From Pseudomonas mosselii (GTDB lineage Bacteria > Pseudomonadota > Gammaproteobacteria > Pseudomonadales > Pseudomonadaceae): DNA of 64,000 nucleotides. The DNA lies in NCBI RefSeq assembly GCF_005796105.1, contig NZ_VAUO01000009.1, positions 1 through 64,000 of the forward strand, given 5' to 3'. This document shows positions 16,574-24,738 of this stretch, piece by piece. Each line of letters starts with the position of its first letter. Position 1 is the first letter of the stretch. The position numbers and the translations under genes were made by a program. The notes under the pieces are model-generated. The model saw only the letters and a list, made by a program, of their open reading frames with translations, did not search any database and was not told the DNA's origin.

Positions 16574-17068
16574 ATGCCTCGTCTTCTTCTGCTTGCCGGA
16601 GTGCTCATGTCCCTCTCCCTCAACGCCCAGGCCGACGCCATCAAGCGTGTCGCCCCACCCGGCTCGAACTTCCCGATCTCGCAACTGGTCACGCTGCCGG
16701 CTGGCAGCCAGCTGACCTTCATCAGCGGCACCCTGCCGGATGTGGCCGACCCCAAGGCCCCCAAAGGCAGCGTCGCAGCCCTGGGCAACACCGAGACGCA
16801 AACCCGCTCGGTGCTGAAAAAACTGCGCGCAGCGTTGCACAGCCAAGGGCTGGATCTGGGCGACATCGTCCAACTGCGGGTGTTTCTGGTGGGCGATCCC
16901 GCCAACGGTGGCGCACTGGATTTTGCTGGGCTGCAAGCGGCGTACACCGAATTCTTCGCCACCGCCGAACAACCCCGCACCCCGACCCGCACCGCCTTGC
17001 AGGTGGTGGCCTTGCCACTGCCAGGTGCGCTGGTGGAAATCGACGCGATCGCGGCCAAGGCGCCTTGA
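16574..17068 (+). CDS. secreted RidA-family (YjgF/YER057c) protein
   Basis: Protein of 164 aa: signal peptide about 1-21 (MPRLLLLAGVLMSLSLNAQA) followed by a RidA domain. RidA proteins hydrolyse reactive enamine/imine intermediates to ketones and ammonia. The catalytic Arg appears to be present in PTRTALQVVALP, and the Glu partner in VEIDAIA close to the C-terminus. It starts 20 bp after the Tat-type amine oxidase gene, so oxidase and imine hydrolase are both predicted in the periplasm. Most RidA proteins are cytosolic, so the leader is notable. Function beyond the fold is inferred. Confidence 0.85.
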   Translation: MPRLLLLAGVLMSLSLNAQADAIKRVAPPGSNFPISQLVTLPAGSQLTFISGTLPDVADPKAPKGSVAALGNTETQTRSVLKKLRAALHSQGLDLGDIVQLRVFLVGDPANGGALDFAGLQAAYTEFFATAEQPRTPTRTALQVVALPLPGALVEIDAIAAKAP

Positions 17069-17101
17069 GCGCGCCACCCCGCTCAACAAGGAACAGCGTG
17101 C

Positions 17102-19513
17102 ATGAAGCCAGTCTTTACCTCTGCCTCGTTACTCCCCGTGGCCTTTGCCGCCGGGTTGCAAACCTCCCCGACCCTGGCCGACGAGCCTAGCGCCCAAGCT
17201 TTGGGCACGGTGATCGTCACCGGCAACCGGGGCGCTGAAAAACGCACCGTCACCACCAGCCCAGTGCCGATCGACGTGATCAGCGCCAAGCAATTGCAGG
17301 ACACCGGCAAGCCCGGCCTGATGGAGGCCCTGAGCGCCAGCGTGCCGTCGCTCACCCTGCCGGAAAAGACCGGCTGGGACGCCAGCGGTATGGCCCGTGC
17401 GCCCAACTTGCGCGGGCTCAATGCGGCCCAGGTGCTGGTGCTGGTCAACGGCAAGCGCCGCCACACCAGTGCCACGCTGAACATCAGCGGCATCAACGCC
17501 GGTGCCGCGCCGAGTGACCTGGACCTGATCCCGATCAGCGCCATCGACCACGTCGAGGTGCTGCGCGACGGCGCTGCTGCCCAGTACGGCTCGGACGCCA
17601 TCGCCGGGGTGATCAACGTGATCCTCAAGGCCGATACCCGTGGCACTGCCGTGACCACTGCCGGCCAAGGCTACGACGGCAAGAAACAGACCGTGCAGCA
17701 AAGCCTGAATAAAGGCTTCGAGATCGGCCACGACGGCATCCTGCAACTGGCCCTGGATGCGCGCAGCCAGAACGACGACAACAAGGCCAGCGCCAACGGC
17801 TACAGTCAGGCCGAGGCGCTCGGGCAGGCGGGCAAGGTCACCTACGGCGGCTACGGCACGCCGAAGATCAACCTGCTGACCCTGGGCTACAACGCCGAGT
17901 TGCCGCTGCAAGATGACCTGAGCCTGTACTCGTTCAGCACCTGGTCGTACCGCAAGGCCGAGCAAGGCCAGAACTTCCGTCTGCCGACCATCGCCAACAC
18001 CGTCACCATCGGCCCCAACGGTCGCCCCTATGGCTACACCCCCACTTGGTACATCGAGGAATACGACTACCAAGCCGCGTTCGGCGCCAAGGGCCTGGCC
18101 GGTGCCTGGGACTGGGACCTGTCGAGTACCTACGGGCGCAACCAAGCGGCCCAGGGCACCTGGAACAACCAGAACCCATCACTGGGCGCCGCCACGCCCA
18201 ACCACTTCGAATCCGGCACCTGGGTCAGCTCGCAATTGACCAGCAACCTCGACCTGCGGCGCAGCTTCGAGGTGGGCCTGAGCAAGCCGCTGGATTTTTC
18301 CTGGGGCCTGGAGCAACGCCGCGACACCTATCAGGTGCAAGCCGGCGACTGGGCCAGTTGGGCCGACGGCGGCTACTGCCCTACGCCCGGCAACTGCGCC
18401 GCCTCCGGCGCCCAGGTAACCAACGGCATCTCGCCGAACGACGCCACCAGCGCCAGCCGCAACAGCTATGCCGGATACCTGGATGTGGGTTTCAACCCGT
18501 TGCCGCAGTGGTACTGGGGCGCGGCGGTACGCTATGAGCACTACGACCGTGGCATCGGGGCCACCCGCAGCGGCAAGCTCACCACCCGCTACGAGTTCAC
18601 CCCGGAACTGGCGCTGCGGGCCACGGTAAGCAACGGTTTCCGCGCACCGTCACTGGCCAACAGCCTGTTCAGCGCACGCTCCACCACCTACGGCGTGGTC
18701 AATGGCGTATACCAGTCGATCAACTACGGCGTGCTGCCGGTGGATTCGGCGGCAGCCAAGGCGCTGGGTGCCGAGGCGCTGAAACCGGAGAAATCCACCC
18801 ACTACAGCCTGGGCCTGACCTGGCAGCCCAGCGAGCGCCTGAGCTTCACTGCCGACGCCTACCTGATCAACGTGCGTGACCGCATCACCCTCACCGGCAC
18901 CCTGCTTGGGCCAGAGGTCACCCAGGCGCTACAGGACAACGGCATCGACTCGACCTCTGGCGGCCAGTACTTTACCAACGGCGCCGACACCCGCACCAAG
19001 GGCTTGGACCTGGTGAGCAGCTACGATCACGACCTGGGCCGCGCGGGCACGCTTAAGTGGACTGCGGCGTTCAACTGGAACGACACCGAGATCCTCGACT
19101 ACAAGGAAAGCGTGAACATCCTCGGCACCCCCTATGAGCTGATGAACCGCCAGGCGCGCAACCTGCTCACCGAGGTACAACCACACACCAAGCTGATCCT
19201 GGGTGCCAACTGGCGGTTGGATCGCTACCGGGTCAACCTGGGGCTGACCCGCTATGGTTCCTGGCGCGAGGTCAACGCCGCCAACGACCGCTCGCTGGAC
19301 CGCGAGTACAAGGCCCGCTGGATCACCGACCTGGATGTGGGCTACCAGCTGACCAAGGACCTGGAACTGGCGGTGGGGGCGCGCAACTTGTTCGATGTGT
19401 ACCCCGAGCGCCAGGCGCCAAGCAGCAAGACCATGCTCAAGGGGTATGGCGTGTACTCGCCGTACGGGTTTACCGGGGGGTATTACTTTGGGCGGATGAC
19501 GTACAGCTTCTGA
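17102..19513 (+). CDS. TonB-dependent outer-membrane receptor
   Basis: Outer-membrane receptor of 803 aa: signal peptide about 1-26, plug domain with VIVTGNRGAEKRTVTTSPVP near 38-57 and IDHVEVLRDGAAAQYGSDAI near 145-165, then a 22-strand-type beta barrel ending in the terminal aromatic RMTYSF. It is energised by TonB-ExbBD. No Fur box was seen upstream; it is third in the operon with the amine oxidase and RidA-like genes behind a sulfur-type promoter, so uptake of an organic sulfur or amine compound is more likely than a siderophore. The ligand cannot be assigned. Confidence 0.9.
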   Translation: MKPVFTSASLLPVAFAAGLQTSPTLADEPSAQALGTVIVTGNRGAEKRTVTTSPVPIDVISAKQLQDTGKPGLMEALSASVPSLTLPEKTGWDASGMARAPNLRGLNAAQVLVLVNGKRRHTSATLNISGINAGAAPSDLDLIPISAIDHVEVLRDGAAAQYGSDAIAGVINVILKADTRGTAVTTAGQGYDGKKQTVQQSLNKGFEIGHDGILQLALDARSQNDDNKASANGYSQAEALGQAGKVTYGGYGTPKINLLTLGYNAELPLQDDLSLYSFSTWSYRKAEQGQNFRLPTIANTVTIGPNGRPYGYTPTWYIEEYDYQAAFGAKGLAGAWDWDLSSTYGRNQAAQGTWNNQNPSLGAATPNHFESGTWVSSQLTSNLDLRRSFEVGLSKPLDFSWGLEQRRDTYQVQAGDWASWADGGYCPTPGNCAASGAQVTNGISPNDATSASRNSYAGYLDVGFNPLPQWYWGAAVRYEHYDRGIGATRSGKLTTRYEFTPELALRATVSNGFRAPSLANSLFSARSTTYGVVNGVYQSINYGVLPVDSAAAKALGAEALKPEKSTHYSLGLTWQPSERLSFTADAYLINVRDRITLTGTLLGPEVTQALQDNGIDSTSGGQYFTNGADTRTKGLDLVSSYDHDLGRAGTLKWTAAFNWNDTEILDYKESVNILGTPYELMNRQARNLLTEVQPHTKLILGANWRLDRYRVNLGLTRYGSWREVNAANDRSLDREYKARWITDLDVGYQLTKDLELAVGARNLFDVYPERQAPSSKTMLKGYGVYSPYGFTGGYYFGRMTYSF

Positions 19514-19533
19514 ACCGCGTACAGCGCGGTACC

Positions 19534-19664
19534 TGTAGGAGCGGCCTTGCCGGAGCGCCGGACCGGCCGGAAAGGGCTGCAAAGCAGCCCCGGGATCTCG
19601 GCCAAGGCACATATTGTCGGGGCCGCTACGCGACCCTTTCGCGGCACAAGGCCGCTCCTACAGG
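19534..19664. repeat. REP inverted pair between convergent genes
   Basis: CTGTAGGAGCGGCCTTG and its complement CAAGGCCGCTCCTACAG bracket about 100 bp containing further REP-like stems. It fills most of the gap between the TonB receptor (plus) and the monooxygenase (minus) and could act as a bidirectional transcript end. A REP fragment (CACCGGCTTAGCCGGTGCC) continues near 19685. Confidence 0.8.
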
Positions 19665-19749
19665 GTCGTGCGATGTCCAAATCAACACCGGCTTAGCCGG
19701 TGCCATCCACCGCGTTGCGTGCTTCGCGCCAACCCTCCCTCGCGCGTAC

Positions 19750-21069
19750 CTAGCGACTGAAGCGCGGAATCGAAAGCCCCAGGCTCTCGCGCAACGTGCT
19801 GCCCTCGTACTCTGTGCGGTACACCCCGCGCTCCTGCAACAGCGGCACCACTTCCTGGGTGAAACGACGGAACTGCCCAGGATGCCCGATATAGATATTG
19901 AACCCGTCCAACGCCCGCGCCTCGAACCACTCGGCCATCTTCGCCGCCACCGTCTGCGCAGAGCCGACGAACGCGCCGGGACGCAGCTGGCGCCCGAACT
20001 CCACTGCCTGGCGCAGGCTGAAGCCCTTGTCGCGGGCCTGGTCGGCGATGCGCTTGGCATTGGTGAAGAAGCTGCTGCGGGCGAACTCCAGGCTCTGTTG
20101 CGGGAACGGCGCATCCAGATCGTACTGGCTAAAATCGTGCCAGCCGAAATTGCGCCCGAACTCCTTGAGCGCCAGATCGAAGCTGTGGTCAGCCTGGTGG
20201 TAGTGACGCTCGATCTCACGGGCGTGCTCGTCGGTATCGCCCACGTAGATCTCAGCGCCCGGCAGCACCAGTAACTGCTCAGGATCACGGCCCAGGCGCG
20301 CCGCGCGGCCCTTGATGTCACGGTAGAACGCCTGGCCCTGCTCGATGCTCGCGGCATGCGTGAACACCACATCGGCGGTGGCTGCACCCAAGTCGCGGCC
20401 TTGCTCGGAGTCACCGGCCTGGAAGATCACCGGCTGGCCCTGGGGCGAGCGCTGGATGTTCAGCGGCCCGACCACCGAAAAATGCTCGCCCTTGTGGTTC
20501 AACCCATGCAGCTTGGCGGGGTCGAGGAAGCGGCCGCTGGCGCGGTCGCGGGGGAAGGCGTCGTCCTCGTACGAATGCCACAGGCCTTGCACCACCTGCA
20601 CGTGCTCCTGGGCACGGGCATAGCGGGTGTCATAGTCGTAGTGCTCGTCCAGACCGTAGTTACCGGCGGTGCCCGCATCGCCGCTGGTGACCACGTTCCA
20701 GCCGGCGCGGCCCTTGCTGATCAAGTCCAGCGAGGCGAGCCGGCGGGCGACATTGTAAGGCGCGTTGTACGAGGTGGTGAGGGTGCCGACCAGACCGATA
20801 TGGCGGGTACTCACGGCCAGGGCCGAGAGCAGGGTTAGTGGCTCCAGGCGGTTGAGGTAGTGCGAGGGCGAACCCTCGGTGATGAACTGGCTGTCGACGA
20901 TGAACATCAGGTCGAACAGGGCGGCCTCGGCCTGACGGGCGATGTCGATGTACCAATCGATGTTGACGCTGGCATCGGCGGGCAGTTCGGGGTCCAGCCA
21001 CAGGTTGTGTCGGCCGGGGCCGCCGCAGCCCATGGTCAGGGCGCCGAGCTTGATTTTGCGTTGGGTCAT
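19750..21069 (-). CDS. NtaA/SnaA/DszA-family FMN-dependent monooxygenase
   Basis: Protein of 439 aa, paralogous to the product at 11978 (shared KLGA start, SPHYLNRLEPLTLLSAL and GRAGWNVVTSGDAG blocks, LNIQRSPQGQPVIFQAG). Conserved flavin-site regions look intact. It is predicted to oxygenate an organosulfur or organonitrogen compound with FMNH2. It is transcribed with the binding-protein gene at 21184-22137, separated from it by a REP pair. The start has GGACTCCCCC upstream. The specific substrate is unknown. Confidence 0.87.
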   Translation of the reverse strand: MTQRKIKLGALTMGCGGPGRHNLWLDPELPADASVNIDWYIDIARQAEAALFDLMFIVDSQFITEGSPSHYLNRLEPLTLLSALAVSTRHIGLVGTLTTSYNAPYNVARRLASLDLISKGRAGWNVVTSGDAGTAGNYGLDEHYDYDTRYARAQEHVQVVQGLWHSYEDDAFPRDRASGRFLDPAKLHGLNHKGEHFSVVGPLNIQRSPQGQPVIFQAGDSEQGRDLGAATADVVFTHAASIEQGQAFYRDIKGRAARLGRDPEQLLVLPGAEIYVGDTDEHAREIERHYHQADHSFDLALKEFGRNFGWHDFSQYDLDAPFPQQSLEFARSSFFTNAKRIADQARDKGFSLRQAVEFGRQLRPGAFVGSAQTVAAKMAEWFEARALDGFNIYIGHPGQFRRFTQEVVPLLQERGVYRTEYEGSTLRESLGLSIPRFSR

Positions 21070-21099
21070 ACGGGGGAGTCCTTTGCAATCAAGGGGAGG

Positions 21100-21168
21100 C
21101 CTTCGCGGGCAAGCCCGCTCCCACAGGGATTTACGCTCGGCCTGTAGGAGCGGGCTTGCCCGCGAAGG
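21100..21168. repeat. REP inverted pair
   Basis: CCTTCGCGGGCAAGCCCGCTC (first 20 nt shown in part) and the complementary GAGCGGGCTTGCCCGCGAAG form a long stem with a 13-nt spacer, in the gap between two co-directional minus-strand genes. Confidence 0.85.
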
Positions 21169-21183
21169 AGTCGACGGAAATCG

Positions 21184-22137
21184 TCAGTGCTGGCTGACAG
21201 TCGGCTGCTCGATGGCCGCGCCAAACGAGGTGTCGAACAGGTCGGCGGCCGGGTAGGCCTGGATCAGCCCGAGCCCGGCGAAGAAGTCCACGGTCTTCTG
21301 CGCGTCGACGATGACCTGCGGGTTCAGCGGCGCAAGGTCGGTACGCGCACGCGCAAACCAGGCGCGGGCAATGTCACGGTCGGCGCGCGTGCGCTTGGCC
21401 CAGGCATCGGCGTAGGCCTCGGTGTGCGCCGGGTCGCTCAGGGTCCACTCGCGGGCCTTCTTCAGGCGTTGTAGAAAGTCGGCAATCTGCGCCCGCTTGG
21501 CCTGCACCGCCTTGCTGTTGGCGACTACGAAACTTTGCGCAGGAATGATCCCTTCGGCGGTCGCCAGCACCCGGGCCCCCTGGCGCTCCTGCTGGGTGAC
21601 ATAGGGTTCCCAGGTGGCGATCACGTCCACCGCGCCCCCGTCCAGCGCGTGGGAGGCGTCCAACGCGCTGAGGTAGCGCAGCTCCAACGCATCACGCGGT
21701 ACGCCGGCCTTGTCCAGGGCACTGAACAGCAACTGCTGGCTCCAGGAGCCCTTCCAGATTGCCGCACGCTTGCCGCGCAGGTCTTGCAGGCTATGGATTG
21801 ACGAGTCCTTGCGGGCCAGGATGGCCACCCCTTCGAGGTTCTGCCGGCTGACGGCAATCACCTTGATCGGCGCGCCCAAGGCGCCCAGGAACAACGGCGG
21901 CGCATCCCCCAGCAGGCCGATGTCGAGGCTGCCGACGTTAAGCGCCTCGGCCACCGGGGAGCCTGCGGTGAACTGCTTCCACTCAAGCGTATAAGGCAGG
22001 CCATCGAGTACCCCGGCGGCTTCCATCACCGCACGGGCATTGTAGCTTTGGTCGCCGACCACCAAGGTCTGGGCGGCGGCGGCGAGGCTGAAGGTGGTAG
22101 CCAGCACAGTGGCGGCCAGTTGCTTGAAGTAACGCAC
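21184..22137 (-). CDS. aliphatic sulfonate ABC transporter substrate-binding protein
   Basis: Periplasmic binding protein of 317 aa: signal peptide about 1-22 (MRYFKQLAATVLATTFSLAA), then LVVGDQSYNARAVMEAAG, LRGKRAAIWKGSWSQQLLF and VDVIATWEPYV. It is the third SsuA-like binding protein of the window and again has no adjacent ATPase or permease. It is transcribed toward the monooxygenase at 19750 and divergently from the thiol dioxygenase gene, with its own ATGC-N7-GCAT site upstream. Ligand unknown. Confidence 0.9.
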   Translation of the reverse strand: MRYFKQLAATVLATTFSLAAAAQTLVVGDQSYNARAVMEAAGVLDGLPYTLEWKQFTAGSPVAEALNVGSLDIGLLGDAPPLFLGALGAPIKVIAVSRQNLEGVAILARKDSSIHSLQDLRGKRAAIWKGSWSQQLLFSALDKAGVPRDALELRYLSALDASHALDGGAVDVIATWEPYVTQQERQGARVLATAEGIIPAQSFVVANSKAVQAKRAQIADFLQRLKKAREWTLSDPAHTEAYADAWAKRTRADRDIARAWFARARTDLAPLNPQVIVDAQKTVDFFAGLGLIQAYPAADLFDTSFGAAIEQPTVSQH

Positions 22138-22270
22138 GGGGGTCTCCAGATGCCCGCCTGGGGCATGTCAGGGACGATCCGCGCGTGCGGTCTCGTGGCA
22201 ATTGTTTTATATCTTTTAGGTCTTACTTAGCTGATTTTTATAATCTATAGATCAATCATGCGGCTGTGAA

Positions 22271-22285
22271 ATGCGCTTTGGGCAT
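22271..22285 (-). promoter_or_regulatory. LysR-type operator ATGC-N7-GCAT (binding-protein side)
   Basis: On the minus strand the site reads ATGCCCAAAGCGCAT, a perfect ATGC/GCAT pair. About 36-39 bp downstream on that strand is AATCAGCTAAGTAAGACC, similar to the AATTAGCTTAGAACC element of the other promoters. Confidence 0.45.
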
Positions 22286-22339
22286 AACCTCATGCCTTTG
22301 GCGCTGGCTGGATTTGAAAGCAGAATCGCTTTTGTGTAA

Positions 22340-22391
22340 ATGCACTATTTGCATATTAGCTTATGATAATTTTGCATTTTACGAATAGAAA
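22340..22391 (+). promoter_or_regulatory. LysR-type operator ATGC-N7-GCAT (dioxygenase side)
   Basis: ATGCACTATTTGCAT (22340-22354) is followed 31 bp later by TAGAAA (22386) and AAAGGCTTTG. The 300-bp divergent gap thus holds two such sites, one per direction. Confidence 0.5.
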
Positions 22392-22437
22392 AAGGCTTTG
22401 CTAGGGTGACAACAAACCCGAACGCCGAGCCTGAACC

Positions 22438-23040
22438 ATGAGCCAAAACCCGGCGCGCTTGCGCCACTTCATCGAGAGCCTGGCCGGGCTGCTCGACCAG
22501 CAGCCCGACGAAGCCACCCTCCTCGACCGCGGCCAGGGCCTGCTGGCCAGCCTGGTCGCGCATGACGACTGGCTGGCGGAAGAACTCGCCCAACCCGATG
22601 CGCAGCGCTATCAGCAGTACCTGCTGCACTGCGACTCGCGCCAGCGCTTTTCGGTGGTCAGCTTCGTGTGGGGGCCGGGCCAGCGCACGCCCATTCACGA
22701 CCATCGGGTCTGGGGGCTGATCGGCATGCTCCGCGGCGCCGAATACTCCCAGGGCTTTAGCCGTGACGCCGCGGGCGCGTTGCAGCCGAGTGGCGCACCG
22801 CTGCGCCTGGCGCCGGGTCAGGTGGAGGCCGTATCGCCGCGCATCGGTGACATCCACCAGGTCAGCAATGCCTTCAGCGACCAGGTATCGATCAGCATCC
22901 ACGTCTATGGCGGCAATATCGGCGCAGTCAAGCGCGCGGTGTACGCCGAAGATGGCAGCGAAAAACCGTTCATTTCCGGCTATTCCAACAGCCGCCTGCC
23001 CAACATCTGGGACCTGTCCAAAGAGAACCCTGCCCCATGA
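22438..23040 (+). CDS. cysteine dioxygenase-family thiol dioxygenase (3-mercaptopropionate dioxygenase type)
   Basis: Cupin of 200 aa in the bacterial cysteine/mercaptopropionate dioxygenase family, oxidising a thiol to a sulfinate with Fe(II) and O2. Predicted iron ligands are His87 and His89 (IHDHRVWG) and His140 (GDIHQV). The Ser153-His155-Tyr157 outer triad is visible. No Cys follows the HDH motif, so the Cys-Tyr crosslink of mammalian enzymes cannot form. The length and the rhodanese partner match the P. aeruginosa 3-mercaptopropionate dioxygenase locus as I recall it. It is followed by a rhodanese gene with ATGA overlap. Cysteine versus mercaptopropionate preference is undecided. Confidence 0.88.
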   Translation: MSQNPARLRHFIESLAGLLDQQPDEATLLDRGQGLLASLVAHDDWLAEELAQPDAQRYQQYLLHCDSRQRFSVVSFVWGPGQRTPIHDHRVWGLIGMLRGAEYSQGFSRDAAGALQPSGAPLRLAPGQVEAVSPRIGDIHQVSNAFSDQVSISIHVYGGNIGAVKRAVYAEDGSEKPFISGYSNSRLPNIWDLSKENPAP

Positions 23041-24623
23041 GCACAGTCACCACCCGACGCTACCAAGACATCCGCCGCGCCCTGCTGGCCCGCGAGGAGC
23101 TGGCCCTGATCGATGTGCGCGAAGAGGACCCGTTCGCACAGGCCCATCCGCTGTTCGCCGCCAACCTCCCACTGTCGAAACTGGAGCTGGAGATCTACGC
23201 CCGAGTGCCGCGACGTGACACCGCGATCACCGTCTACGACGATGGCGAGGGGCTCGCCGCAATCGCCGCGCAGCGGCTGCTGGCGCTGGGCTACAGCGAT
23301 GTGGCCGTGCTCGAAGGCGGCCTGGCCGGCTGGCGCGCCGCTGGCGGCGAGCTGTTTCGCGACGTCAACGTCCCCAGCAAAGCCTTCGGTGAGCTGGTGG
23401 AAAGCGTGCGCCACACTCCATCGCTGGCGGCCGAGCAGGTACAGGCGCTGCTCGACGCAAAGGCTGACGTGGTGGTGCTCGACGCGCGGCGCTTCGATGA
23501 ATACCAGACCATGAGCATCCCCGGCGGCATCAGCGTACCCGGCGCCGAACTGGTACTGCGCGTAGCAGAACTGGCACCGGACCCAGCCACCCAGGTGATC
23601 GTCAACTGTGCCGGACGTACCCGCAGCATCATCGGCACCCAGTCGCTGCTCAACGCCGGTATTCCCAACCCGGTGGCGGCCCTGCGCAACGGCACCATCG
23701 GCTGGACCCTGGCCGGGCAACAACTGGCCCACGGCCAGGACAAGACCTTCACCCAGGTGAGCGCCGGCACCCGCGCCAACGCTGCCCGCCAGGCCCGTGC
23801 GGTGGCCGAGCGCGCCGGCGTGCAGCGCCTGGACCACGCCGGGCTCAAGGCCTGGCAGGCCGACGCCAGCCGCACCACTTACCTGTTCGATGTGCGCACC
23901 CCCGAGGAGTACGCCGCAGGCCATCTGCCCGGCAGCCGCACGGTGCCCGGTGGCCAGCTGGTGCAGGAGACTGACCATGTGGCCAGCGTGCGCGGCGCGC
24001 GTATCGTGCTGCTGGACGACGATGGCGTACGCGCCAACATGAGCGCATCGTGGCTGGCGCAGATGGGCTGGGAGGTGGCGGTGCTGGAGGGTCTGTCGGC
24101 AGCCGATTTCAGCGCCACGGGCGATTGGCAGCCGCCGCTGCCGGCGCTGCCCACGGCCAACGCGATCAGCGTCGAGCAGTTGCAAGACTGGTTGCAGGAG
24201 GACGGCACCGTGGTGCTGGACTTCACCACCAGCGCCAACTACGTCAAGCGGCATATCCCCGGCGCACATTGGGTGATCCGCGCGCAGTTGGCCGCTGCGC
24301 TGGAGCAACTGCCGGTCGCCCAGCGCTATGTACTGACCTGCGGCAGCAGCCTGCTGGCGCGCTTCGCCGCGCGCGACCTGCAAGCGCTCACGCGGACTCC
24401 GGTGTACCTGCTCGAAGGCGGCACCGCGCGCTGGATCGCGGCCGGGTTGCCACTGCAAAGCGGCGAGACCCACCTGGCCGTAGCGCGCAGCGACCGCTAC
24501 AAGCGCCCGTACGAAGGCACCGACAATCCGCGAGCGGCCATGCAGGGCTACCTGGATTGGGAATTCGGGCTGATCGCTCAACTGGAGCGTGACGGCACCC
24601 ATGGGTTCGTAGTCCTGCCCTGA
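23037..24623 (+). CDS. four-domain rhodanese-related sulfurtransferase
   Basis: Protein of 528 aa containing four consecutive rhodanese modules (about 1-110, 130-235, 265-365, 375-480). The catalytic Cys is present in module 2 (Cys191, NCAGRTRS) and module 4 (Cys435, TCGSSLLA). In modules 1 and 3 the corresponding loops read YDDGEGLA and LDDDGVRA, lacking Cys. It should move sulfane sulfur (thiosulfate or persulfide) to an acceptor, and alternating dead and active modules are typical of multi-domain rhodaneses. It overlaps the thiol dioxygenase gene by 4 bp, linking it to disposal of oxidised thiol products. The start is set by the overlap. Confidence 0.9.
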   Translation: MSTVTTRRYQDIRRALLAREELALIDVREEDPFAQAHPLFAANLPLSKLELEIYARVPRRDTAITVYDDGEGLAAIAAQRLLALGYSDVAVLEGGLAGWRAAGGELFRDVNVPSKAFGELVESVRHTPSLAAEQVQALLDAKADVVVLDARRFDEYQTMSIPGGISVPGAELVLRVAELAPDPATQVIVNCAGRTRSIIGTQSLLNAGIPNPVAALRNGTIGWTLAGQQLAHGQDKTFTQVSAGTRANAARQARAVAERAGVQRLDHAGLKAWQADASRTTYLFDVRTPEEYAAGHLPGSRTVPGGQLVQETDHVASVRGARIVLLDDDGVRANMSASWLAQMGWEVAVLEGLSAADFSATGDWQPPLPALPTANAISVEQLQDWLQEDGTVVLDFTTSANYVKRHIPGAHWVIRAQLAAALEQLPVAQRYVLTCGSSLLARFAARDLQALTRTPVYLLEGGTARWIAAGLPLQSGETHLAVARSDRYKRPYEGTDNPRAAMQGYLDWEFGLIAQLERDGTHGFVVLP

Positions 24624-24630
24624 CACAGTC

Positions 24631-24669
24631 CGCGCCTGACGTGCCGTGGGCACCGGCACGTCAGGCGCG
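24631..24669 (+). terminator. perfect 16-bp hairpin after the dioxygenase-rhodanese operon
   Basis: CGCGCCTGACGTGCCG (24631-24646) pairs perfectly with CGGCACGTCAGGCGCG (24654-24669) around a 7-nt loop, 8 bp past the stop codon. No U-tract follows. It is a strong candidate 3'-end structure. Confidence 0.55.
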
Positions 24670-24738
24670 GTCGCATACAACTTTCGCCCGCCGCGCGCAT
24701 CCAAGCCCCTGTAAACTGCCCTTTTCCAGGAGGTCACC

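Noticed and set aside
3250..22400. Sigma-54 (-24/-12) promoters expected from comparison with sfn sulfur genes
   Set aside because: No convincing GG-N10-GC element at proper spacing was found upstream of these operons; the TAGAAC/ATGC-N7-GCAT layout explains the conserved bases better.
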